Assembly: GCA_035771165.1 (NCBI GenBank)
Contig: JAWNZC010000100.1
Coordinates: forward strand, 3,426,001 to 3,490,000
Reading direction: 5' to 3'
Length of the DNA: 64,000 nucleotides
Source of the DNA: Paragorgia papillata
Taxonomy: Eukaryota > Cnidaria > Anthozoa > Scleralcyonacea > Coralliidae
Shown here in pieces: positions 25,001-34,500 of this stretch. A model generated the notes under the pieces. That model worked only from the letters and a program-made list of their open reading frames with translations, did no database searches and was not told where the DNA came from. A program made the translations under genes and the position numbers. Numbering within the stretch: the first letter of the stretch is position 1; each line of letters begins with the position of its first letter.

Positions 25001-25590
25001 CTTTCTCTGACCTATAGAAAACAAAATACGAAACATTGAGTACATTTTGACTTAAACTAAAACTGTTAATAGACTGTGGATTACCTTGTCATTCGAAGAA
25101 CCAACTGGAAATAAAGATCGACGGGAATATCCGTGTTCGTTTGGAGGAACTAGTCTTGTTTGCTTCTCTTTGTGCGGAGTATCTCCTGTTGAAACGTGTG
25201 GCCTCTCGTTGCCATAATACCCAAATTTCAACGGAAAATTTCGCGACGAAAACGTGGAGCCTTAAGGAGCCTTTTTATAACTTCAGACGACATAAATATC
25301 GAAGTTTACGAGTAGAACAAAAAATAGATGATTCCTCAAAAGAAGACTGCCAAGCACTGTGGTAATTTATGCACGATTTCGCAGTGTCATGTTCGAATAA
25401 TCTTACATCGATTGCAAATTCCAACGATTTTGTCCAATAGTTAGTCAGGACTGGCAAATTTAACATAATAAATTCGAAAATGATATAATTATTTATCCAC
25501 CACGCATATTTTAACCGTCCAATTTGCTTGGAGCATATCTTCATGACACAGTTTGTACAAAGCAACTGCGGTCCGCAAAGACGACGCCAT
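20242..25590 (-). pseudogene. Large transposase-like gene with Myb/SANT domain, unknown family, frame-damaged
   Basis: It reads from a start in the right TIR region (ATG at 25590, 'MASSLRTAVALYKLCHEDM'). Exons: 25085-25260; 24789-25011 with 'GAWSKQEDIALVRFIAL' and 'EWPSLRKQHPYW', a Myb/SANT-like domain; about 23780-24337; about 23310-23650 ('GINIPCVCKFNVIHVVTH', 'RQNPRGGTKLFPQCIAFSF'); about 22435-23165 ('FESARGEWNGDVDLGDG'); 22207-22351 ('VTDGEFSSLRTQGETRP'); 20979-21695 ('VHPHPAIPREVV', 'HEREDHCQILKRI', 'LTGKRKQS'-like); 20242-20536. The acidic motifs (KADP-DV, GDVDLGDG, TDGE, HERED) would suit an RNase-H-like nuclease core, but I cannot name the family. Frame breaks occur near 24060, 23935, 23103, 22280 and 21275. 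It converges on the HIRAN gene within the same TIRs, so it is the best transposase candidate. Confidence 0.65.
21735..22070. repeat. ATT/TTA-rich tract and (CTT)n microsatellite
   Basis: 21735-21990 is built of ATT/ATC-type triplets; 21987-22068 is (CTT)n. It fills the intron 21696-22206 of the minus-strand transposon gene. Confidence 0.92.
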
Positions 25591-25620
25591 CTTGTTTTAA
25601 TAATGATTTATTGGTTCCGG

Positions 25621-25652
25621 TGCATTGTGGGATGGGCCTTATACCTTCTCTG
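25621..25652 (-). promoter_or_regulatory. Right TIR, possible minus-strand promoter
   Basis: On the minus strand it reads CAGAGAAGGTATAAGGCC, with a TATA-like TATAAGG about 50 bp upstream of the ATG at 25590. Three bases differ from the left TIR. Confidence 0.45.
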
Positions 25653-25683
25653 AGTGAATGTTCATTGTGAATGCGTGATCAAT

Positions 25684-25957
25684 TATCGATAGTTATTGAT
25701 ATTTATTGATAGTTATCGATAGTTATCGATAGTTATTGATAGTTATTGATAGTTATCGATAGTTATCGATAGTTATAGATAGTTATCGATAGTTATTGAT
25801 AGTTATCGATAGTTATCGATAGTTATCGATAGTTATTGATAGTTATCGATAGTTATCGATAGTTATTGATAGTTATTGATAGTTATCGATAGTTAGTGAT
25901 AGTTATTGATAGTTATTGATAGTTATCGATAGTTATCGATAGTTAAAGATAGTTATC
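25684..25957. repeat. 10-bp satellite (AGTTATCGAT)n
   Basis: About 27 copies of AGTTATCGAT, with frequent C to T variants (AGTTATTGAT). Each perfect junction creates TATCGATA, a palindromic octamer. It begins 23 bp beyond the transposon's right target duplication. Confidence 0.95.
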
Positions 25958-26034
25958 CCACTAGTTATCACATACTAATGAACATTTTTACCCCACAATT
26001 TCCTCTCTTCAAAGCCCTGCCACTTTACGTTGTT

Positions 26035-26709
26035 TAAGGTGGCTCCATGCAGTTTCGCGAAAAATGGAAAATACAAGTTTGAGAGTCCAAAACACGTGAT
26101 TAAACAATTCGGAAAAAGAATAAAACTAAATGTTATGCATAGTTAAACAGTCTGACAATCAAAAACTGTTACCAAATAAATAGCAACAGTAGCAACAATG
26201 ACGTTTCAAAATGGCTGCCAATTACCGTTCAAACTAATTTAATTCTGAAAAAACTTTGGTGACCCCAAATATTTTTTTCTTTAAAACTTTTCTTGAAGTA
26301 TTAGTAATCAATAGCCCGATTTAAAAAAAATTCTGTAGAACGAATTCTTTTAAAAATTAACAACCATGTTTTTTCCGGGGGAAAAATTATTCGTTTTACA
26401 GAATTTTTTTAAAATCGGCCTATTGATTACTCATACTTCAAGAAAAGTTTTAATGAAAAAAAAATTGGGGGTCACCAAAGTTTTTTTCCGAATTAAATTA
26501 GTTTGAACGGTAATTGGCACCCATTTTGAAACGTCATTGTTGCCATAGCAACAACTGTTGCTATTTATTTGGTAACAGTTTTTGATTGTCAGACTGTTTA
26601 ACTATGCATAACGTTTAGTTTTATTGTTTTTCGGAATTGTTTATGTACGTGTTTTGGACTCTCAAACTTGTATTTTCCATTTTTCAAGAAACTGTGTGGA
26701 GCCACCTTA
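26035..26709. mobile_element. Foldback MITE, TAAGGTGGCTCC family, copy 2
   Basis: It has full-length inverted arms with both termini intact; homologous to 961-1623. Confidence 0.88.
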
Positions 26710-26821
26710 AGACAGTTGGATAAAGCATATAACGCGTCTCTTGGAACAATGAATTTTGGGTGTGTCAACGTATAAGTGTGCTGTTGGGGCGCTGTCAGAT
26801 TGCTGCTCATACTTTATCTAT

Positions 26822-27511
26822 GGGCGCTTTCCTTTTGAGCAATCCAAATCCAGATTTCAAAATCGGATTTTCGATTTACTGTTCCATTTTCCAAAAGCTG
26901 AAAAATAATTCGAATCTAGTGAATCGGTAGGCGAACGTGGATTTTATCTCAATCAAGATTGCGATTTTTCGTTCCTTTTGTAATTAACTTTTCTGACCGC
27001 TGACCACGGCAATTGTGAAGTCGGCTCGTGAGGTAAAATGGCGGGAAAAGAACAAGGTGAGTACTTCTAGACGATGAATTTTATTAGTCTACAGTCCAAA
27101 TACCATTGTTGTTGTCAATTAGCCAGTAGAGACTAATAGCTAAGATGCCCCCTTGTTATTTTTTAACTTTGTAGGAACACCTACAGTACGTTTGTTACTA
27201 CAGGATATTTGTCTGAAAAGATTTGCGAGAATCGAAATTGTGGCCATCCTTTTTCTGCATCAAGTAAAGGTCTACATTGCAAAGATAATGGAGCATGCTC
27301 GTTTTATTCAACGGACGAATATTCCAAGCCTGAGGAAAATGACAATGGACTTCGTCTGAAGCCATTTCTCTTGGCCGCCATTTTCCAGCATTTGCGCCCG
27401 CGTCAGGTTCACAAGCTGACCAGCGCAGCAAGTCCGTTCCATTTATTAACAAAACCTGAAAAATCCAAATCTCAAAAATCTGGATTTGGATTGCTCAAAA
27501 GGAAAGCGCCC
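26822..27511. mobile_element. TIR element carrying a two-exon ORF (Pack-type candidate)
   Basis: GGGCGCTTTCCTTTTGAGCA at 26822 is the exact complement of the right end at 27492-27511, continuing into ~36-bp TIRs. The shorter copy at 63020-63394 lacks about 320 bp of interior. The element ends ten bases from a CSDE1 splice donor. Confidence 0.8.
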
Positions 27512-27541
27512 TATTACGTACATTACGATCTTGAACTGTGA
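27038..27541 (+). CDS. Captured two-exon ORF with paired cysteines, unknown
   Basis: Exon 1 at 27038-27056 (MAGKEQ, donor AAG|GTGAGT) joins in phase to exon 2 at 27204-27541 (acceptor CTACAG). The joined frame gives 118 residues, including 'EKICENRNCGHPF' and 'LHCKDNGACSFYS', two Cys pairs plus His that could bind zinc. The C-terminus runs through the right TIR into the antisense of a CSDE1 exon, so the true 3' end is doubtful. I do not recognise the family. It is likely a captured gene fragment. Confidence 0.4.
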
Positions 27542-28771
27542 ATTGGACATCATCTCCCAGTAACAAGTCACCAATATCACCATTAAACTCGCTGTAGTGA
27601 AAAAATATCTACAAGGAGAAAATAGTGTCTAAATAAAATATTCATAGATATTTCCCAAGTCTTCTGAAGACATCTTGCATGGCTAAGATGCTACCATTTG
27701 CGATCAACCGTTAGGCGTGACAGTTCAAACGCATTTGTTTACGTTTCAAACGTGCAAGTTTAGCAGGAAAATTTTGACGTTTTAAAGTGCATATAACCCC
27801 CGCATTTTTTATCATCTAAATACGTTCTACCTTTGGCAAATAGTTGAACAACGAAATATTTTTGAGATTGGAGCAAGCTTTATTGCTTTAATAGAGATTT
27901 TTGTTTTCAAAATGGTAATGAGATGACGCCAAAGTAGTCATCATTATCTATACAATATTTATTTGCAGGAGTGACATGACCCAATTCTTCCATTAATGGT
28001 GTGTTTGAACAACATGTTCCATATTGTAGGAGGTTTTCCACAAAAATTCTCGGGTAGTTTATCTTGCCAAAAAGAGAAAGAAAGCCAAATGCCTGCATAG
28101 ACGTCATCTCATTACCGTACTAGAAATGCGAATAGCCAAAAAACATTGAAGAATAGCTCTAAATCAAAAAAATATTTCACTGAACAACTGTTTGCTCTAT
28201 GTAGAAGGTATTCAGATGAAGAAAAAAATTGGGTTTACACGCACTTTAACAATAGCTTGATGAATCACCCGCCACTTTTTGACAGGTGATTGATTGGGGT
28301 ATTGTTGAAACGTCAAATTTTCCAGATAAACTTGCACGTTTGAAACGTAAACAAATGCGTTTGAACTCTCACGCCTAACGGTTGATCGCAAATGGTAGAT
28401 TCTTCAAAGTTTAGGCTTGGTAACTTTGTCAACTAACCTCACTGACTTTGTCTGCCCTTTCAATAAATCCAAAATATTCTCTCAATGAACAGACAATGCC
28501 ATGAACCACGTTAGGTGGAGCTGCTTCTACCAACAATAACTCAACTGCTGAAACACATCCATTCCTTAATATAAACAAAACATAAGATAATCAACTGTAA
28601 TACAACAACAACAGCAGCGACAATAGCAGCAGCAACAATAGCAGCAATAACAACAACAGCAGCAGCAGCAGCAACAACAGCAGCAACAACAACACCACCA
28701 CCACCAGCAACAACAGCAACACCACCACCACCACCAGCAACAGCAGCAGGAACGACAACAGCAGCAACAAT

Positions 28772-28805
<34 letters not shown>

Positions 28806-28824
28806 GCAGCAACAGCAACAACAG

Positions 28825-28862
<38 letters not shown>

Positions 28863-28926
28863 GCAGCAGCAACAACAGCAGCAGCAACAACAACACCACC
28901 ACCACCACCACCACCAGCAACAACAA

Positions 28927-28961
<35 letters not shown>

Positions 28962-28992
28962 GCAGCTACAACAGCAGCAGCAGCTACAACAG

Positions 28993-29024
<32 letters not shown>

Positions 29025-29350
29025 CCACCACCAGCAACAGCAACAGCAGCAACAACAACAACAACAGCAGCAGCAGCAGCAAAAACAGCAGCAGCAACAA
29101 CAGCAGCAACAACAACAGCAGCAGCAGCAGCAGAAACAGCAACAGCAGCATCAGCTCAGCATCAACACCAGCAGCAACAACAACAGCAGCAGCAGCAGAA
29201 ACAACAGCAACAGCAGCAGCAGAAACAACAGCAACAGCTCAACAGTAACACCACCACCACCACCAACAACAACAACAGCAGCAACAGAAGCACAAACAGC
29301 AACAATAACAGCAACAGCAGCAACAACAACAACAACACCACCACCAACAC

Positions 29351-29382
<32 letters not shown>

Positions 29383-29735
29383 ATAACACCACCACCACCA
29401 CCAACACCAACACAAACAACAACAACACCAACACAAACAACAACGATAAACAAACATGTACACACCTCTTGTTTTCCAAAACAAAAAATGACACTAGGTC
29501 ACCTTTGTGTAGTTGATTATTTGCAACAATATCAGAATAAGAAAATGGCAGAAAAAACGATTCCTTTTAAAGAAAAACAAGAAACACTCTTAGAGTAGAA
29601 CAACTAAAATAGGATAGGATATATCCTATGCGCCAAGAAACATTTGGATGAGAGCCAAAACAGTCGAGAACAAATTACACCATTGACTTGATAACTGACA
29701 CGTCCCGCATCAGAATCACTACCACGAGATGATGG
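27522..29735 (-). CDS. CSDE1-like: Partial second copy of CSDE1: four consecutive exons, open and in phase
   Basis: Exons in transcript order: 29679-29735 ('GSDSDAGRVSYQVNG'), 29466-29563 ('HKGDLVSFFVLENKR'), 28438-28564 ('EYFGFIERADKVSE') and 27522-27608 ('[14 protein letters not shown]'). All GT-AG sites and phases (0, 0, 2, 0) agree. They match the segment of CSDE1 between the first and second canonical cold-shock domains plus CSD2, including both RNA-binding motifs (FGFI, FFHY). The last exon differs only at a few synonymous sites from exon 63404-63490 of the main gene. I see no CSD1 exon upstream (29.74-30.5 kb) and no intact following exon downstream; only the displaced fragment at 14.86-16.11 kb continues the series. 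It lies just past the main gene's stop, same strand, as a tandem duplicate. Expression is unknown; an assembly haplotig is an alternative. Confidence 0.85.
27691..28397. mobile_element. Foldback element in the CSDE1-copy intron
   Basis: CTACCATTTGCGATCAACCG (27691) is the inverse of the end at 28378-28397, with TIRs of ~70 bp that include 'aaacgtgcaagttta' and its complement. The same left end is present at 63928-64000. Confidence 0.82.
28607..29455. repeat. (CAG/CAA/CAC)n microsatellite, ~850 bp
   Basis: Irregular CAG, CAA and CAC triplets fill nearly all of the 901-bp intron between exons 29466 and 28564. On the transcribed strand it is CTG/TTG/GTG. The poly-Gln/poly-Leu open frames are by-products. 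Confidence 0.95.
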
Positions 29736-30076
29736 CTTAAAAATATAAAAGTGATATTAATGTACAGCTTTTACAGCACAAAGCAATTGACCTAAGCAAG
29801 TAGTCATTCAGTTCTTCCATCAATCAGTCAGTGTGTATACAGGGGGTCCCAAAAAAATGCCCCCCCCATCCATTTATGAGGTGCACCCATTGAACTCTAA
29901 AAAGACTGGAACGATAACTCAGGGGGGGATTTTGAAGCTAGTGCCAGTCCCTTTGCAGGTAGCTCCCGTGCTTCAAGTTACTTAATTTTCATCCTGCCAT
30001 ATATTTTGTTTGGGACGATACCAAATTACTCCAAAACAACGGATTGAAATACATTGTTTTATACGTATGTTTTTAG

Positions 30077-30475
30077 AAATAGCATTGGCTTCAATTTGAT
30101 GTATAGTATAAGTTTCCTCGTTATTTTAAACTTTTTAAAATGTAGTAAATGTTCGACCATATTTCGCTGGGAAATAACACTAAGAAACTTGTTGTAGTTT
30201 TTCGGAGTTATGAGCAGAAATACTTAACGCTGAACGTTGGGCTATATATGAAACTGAAGCTATTGAAAAATGCTATTTGGTATAGAAACGTCAAGACTTT
30301 AGCTAAAAGGGAAATAATTAAAAAATATAAAAACACCTGCCATTTTGTAACGTTCGGCAAACAAAATGGTAGTTGTTTTTATATATTTTTTATAACATTT
30401 AAAGATTTTTGGCTTCATCCAATCATAGGGCCTGACTTATGGAGTTAGCGTTCCAGTTTACTTTAATAGAGTTCA
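30077..30475. repeat. Interspersed element shared with 52380-53265
   Basis: It is near-identical to 52380-52680 and 53180-53265. The 52-53 kb copy additionally holds a second inverted arm and a SINE. An anonymous 99-codon plus ORF (30149-30448) is part of the element. Confidence 0.8.
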
Positions 30476-30557
30476 ATGCTTCGGGTACACTGCTATTGTG
30501 GCAGATCAACAAAACATGAGATAAAATACGTGCAGTTCACAGTTTCAAACAGTGAAG

Positions 30558-30804
30558 TTAGGACTCGTCACATTCGTCGGTTGAAGAGCAGTCGTCAGAA
30601 TGGTTGGCTGCATCAAGCGCTCGATTGTGATTGAAACCAAGGGTGCCATCTGGACCTGAAGGCTGACGAATGACATAGAATCTACAAAAGATGAAGTAGG
30701 AAAATGAAGAACTGATGACCGAACAGACAGGAACATGAAGGGAACTGATAAATGAATGGATGAATGTGAACAGACACAGAAATATTGAGAAAACTGGTGA
30801 ATAA

Positions 30805-30853
<49 letters not shown>

Positions 30854-30857
30854 ATAA

Positions 30858-30921
<64 letters not shown>

Positions 30922-31164
30922 GAACATGAAGGGAACTGAAAAATGAATGGATGAATGAACAGACACAGAAATATGAAGAAAACTGGTGAATAAACAGACA
31001 AACAGACAGACAGAATAAACAGACACACAGACAGACAAACAGACAGGAACATGAAGGGAACTGATAAATGAATGAATGGATGAATGAACAGACACAGAAA
31101 TATGAAAACTGGTGAATAAACAGACAGACAGACAGACAGACAGACCGACAGACAGACAGAATAA

Positions 31165-31234
<70 letters not shown>

Positions 31235-31484
31235 TAAACAGACAGACTAAACAGACAGATAGACAGACAGAATAAACAGACAGACAGACAGATAGACAGA
31301 ATAAACAGACAGATAGACAGAATAAACAGACAGACAGACAGATAGACAGAATAAACAGACAGACAGACAGACAGAAGAATAAACAGACAGACAGAATAAA
31401 CAGACAGACAGACCGACAGACAGACAGAGAGACAGACAGAATAAACAGACAGAGAGACAGAGACAGACAGACAGACAGACAGGC

Positions 31485-31519
<35 letters not shown>

Positions 31520-31523
31520 ATAA

Positions 31524-31556
<33 letters not shown>

Positions 31557-34500
31557 ATAAACAGACAGACAGAATAAACAGACAGACAGACATAATAAAC
31601 AGACAGACAGACAGACAGAATAAACAGAGACAGAATAAACAGACAGACCGACAGACAGAATAAACAGACAGACCGACAGACAGACAGAATAAACAAACAG
31701 ACCGACAGACAGACAGAATAAACAGACAGACCGACAGACAGAATAAACAGACAGACCGACAGACAGAATAAACAGACAGACAGACAGAGACAGACAGAAT
31801 AAACAGACAGACCGACAGACAGACAGAATAAACAGACAGACCGACAGACAGAATAAACAGACAGACAGACAGAGACAGACAGAATAAACAGACAGACCGA
31901 CAGACAGAATAAACAGACAGACCGACAGACAGACTAAAACATGAAACAAGAACGAACAGAAAACTAAAACAAGGAACAGAAATATGAAGACAACTGACGA
32001 ACGAACGGACAAACAGACAGAAAAAACCTGTAAGATTTGAATAATTTATTAAATGGTCCATAGTCAATTGAACAATAAGTTGGGGGTTTTTGCCCATCGA
32101 TCTACCAGCTGAACTCTTTCCTGTCCTAATAAGTCTTTAGTATTTTATTCTGGCTAACGCCAGACGATTTTATTCACCTCTGGGAAAGCCCTCGGACAGG
32201 AATGAGTTATAAACTATCTCTCTAACTCTTTCCTGTCCGAATTGGTCTTTAGTATTTTATTCTGGCTAACGCCAGACGATTTTATTCACCTCTGGGGAAG
32301 CCCTCGGACAGGAATGAGATTATAAACTATATCTCTAAGTGTCTATGATATGAAACATTTGTTTTAATGTATAGAAGACCATGGTAGTAGGAACACTGAA
32401 TGAAAATTTCAAGAGAATCTGATGTATCGTTCACTCGAGTTATGATGTCTCAAAGTTTGCCATGGCTAGTTCGCTTTCGGAGAATTAAGTTGCCCTCGGT
32501 AACAATAGGGAGCTTAAGCTGGCTCCATACAGTTTCTTGAAAAATGGAAAATACAAGTTTGAGAGTCCAAAACGCGTGCATAAACAATTCGGGAAAAGAT
32601 TAAAACTAAATGTTATGCATAGTAAAACTAAATGTTATGCATAGTAAAACTAAATGTTATGCATAGTAAAACTAAATGTTATATATGCATAGCTAAACAG
32701 TCTGACAATAAAAAACTGTTAACCAAATAAATAGCAACAGTTTGTTGCTATGGCAACAATGACGTTTTAAAATGGCTGCCAATTACCCTTCAAACTAATT
32801 TAAATCGAAAAAAAACTTTGGTGACCCCCAATTTTTTTTCATTAAAACTTTTCTTGAAGTATGAGTAATCAATAGGCCGATTTAAGGAATGACAGGAATG
32901 AGTTAAGGCATTTGAAAAACTGAACAATATCTTACTTCGCATTCTGGTCTTCTCCAGACTGACCCAGACTCCTCCGCACCAGACGACCAAGCCGTTCAGG
33001 TCTTTGCGTCTCACTAAAACACACAAAACAAAGCATTTAATACAGCTCTACTTAGAGGGTGTTTATATGGAGGTGAGTGACAGGGGCCCATCTTGGCAGC
33101 GCGTGGGCACCTGTGGTGGACTCGAAAGACGCGCGGGGGACTGTGGCAGGGGATTTAAAAAAAAAAAACGAAAAACGGAAGCGGGAAAAAAGGCGGGGAA
33201 AAACGGGGGGAAAGGGGGGGGGGCGGGGAGAGAGAGGAAAAAATATAAGGGATGAAACCACTGATCTCGAAATAATAGACTGGATAGTGCAACCTATTGT
33301 CCACTGGTTCATAAAATGAAGCCAGCTAAACAAAAGAAATCCGTAATTACTAAGGGACCAAACAAGCTGAAAAATGTCTTTCTGTCTTCTTAAAACGTCT
33401 TCTGTACCAAAAAATACTATTGAACTATATTTTCTTTCAAAGATTCAGCATCTCATTCAACAAAATGTTTATATCGGTGCCAGAATACGCTAGAAAGACC
33501 ATCACTTGGTCCCTTAGTAATAGGTGACTTCCGGCTTCATTTTGTAAACAATAGATGCTTAATCCAGTCTATTATTTCGAGATCAGTGGATGAAACACCA
33601 AACGTTCAACGTGGAATGCGTTCCGCAAGTAGCCAGGACATCTCGTATCGTCGGGACTCGGGAGCCACCGTTAGAATACTGAAACCGACTGAAACTCAGA
33701 GTCAGATGAATGTGCAATAAATCAATAATCCTGAGACTTCCCGCTTTATCCGAAAAGCTTATCGTAGGATTTCGTAGCTATCCGAAGTGTCAACGACGAT
33801 GTAGTGCCCTAGCTACTTGCGGAACACATCTCCCGAAAATACGGTATGTAATTTAGCTGCAAAATCACGGCTAAAAGTTGAGATTTTGCATCATTTTGAT
33901 TTATATTTTGATAAATGAATCATTATCACAACTACTTCGCTCAATTGTCTTACAATTTGAATACCTATAGGCGCTTAAAACGATGTTCAAAACAAGGAAG
34001 AATTCGTGTTTCATCCCTTTATTATTTTCCTAAACACACCAACGATCGAGTGTGCCACAGTCCCCCGAGATGATTTTTATTGTGTTTACATGACTGAACG
34101 GCTAGCTCGCCTAGCCGGGCTGGCTTGCTTGTTGTGCTAATTGCGTAATTTATCAGTACTGGTAAGACACGAAGTCTCATTGTTTTAAAATATGAACTGT
34201 ACATGAACAAGCAGAACTTGTGAATTGTTTTAAAACGTCGAAAAAAAGCTGATAAAAACAAATTTTGTCGCGTGTATGAAGCTTTTAATGCAAGCCCGGG
34301 TAGCCAGATGAATTATCTTTCTCAAGTAATATTTGATAGCTTCTACAGTGGTTTATTTCTCGAGAAAACATTCGGAGATTATAATACATACAAAAAAAAA
34401 AAAAATTCATAATAGCGGCCGCTATGATTTGGACATGTTCGGTATTTCGCTTTTTTAAGAAAACTAAAGCTATTTGGTCGGATAAACTGTACGTATGTTG

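Larger units (their letters stand above)
17061..25661. mobile_element. 8.58 kb DNA transposon with 32-bp TIRs, 9-bp TSD and two convergent genes
   Basis: The left terminus 17070-17101 and right terminus 25621-25652 are inverted repeats, 29 of 32 bases identical, beginning CAGAG(G/A)AGGTATAA. Immediately outside both lies the perfect 9-bp direct repeat AGTGAATGT (17061-17069 and 25653-25661). The body (17070-25652) carries a plus-strand HIRAN-domain gene and a minus-strand gene with a Myb/SANT-like domain and a large transposase-like region, with 3' ends overlapping near 20.24-20.39 kb. A 9-bp duplication is common in Mutator-like elements, but I see no MULE signature, so the superfamily is left open. 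Multiple frame breaks show this copy is inactive. A SINE and an (AAG)n tract lie inside introns. Confidence 0.85.
25958..28437. repeat. Segment duplicated at 62238-64000, including one CSDE1 exon
   Basis: From 'ttatcccactagttatcaca' onward the sequence runs parallel to 62240-64000 through the TAAGGTGG MITE, a TIR element, a CSDE1 exon and the start of a foldback element. Differences: the MITE termini are present here but lost at 62 kb, extra TIR-element cargo is present here (27050-27380), and a 349-bp MITE is absent here. Confidence 0.9.

Noticed and set aside
28591..28953. Poly-Leu minus-strand ORF, possible membrane protein
   Set aside because: It is the CTG/TTG microsatellite in an intron of the CSDE1 copy.
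30682..32012. Minus-strand Val/Cys/Leu/Ser-rich ORF of over 400 codons
   Set aside because: It is the (CAGA)n intronic array read in frame; only the last 40 codons, after the acceptor at 30682, are CSDE1.
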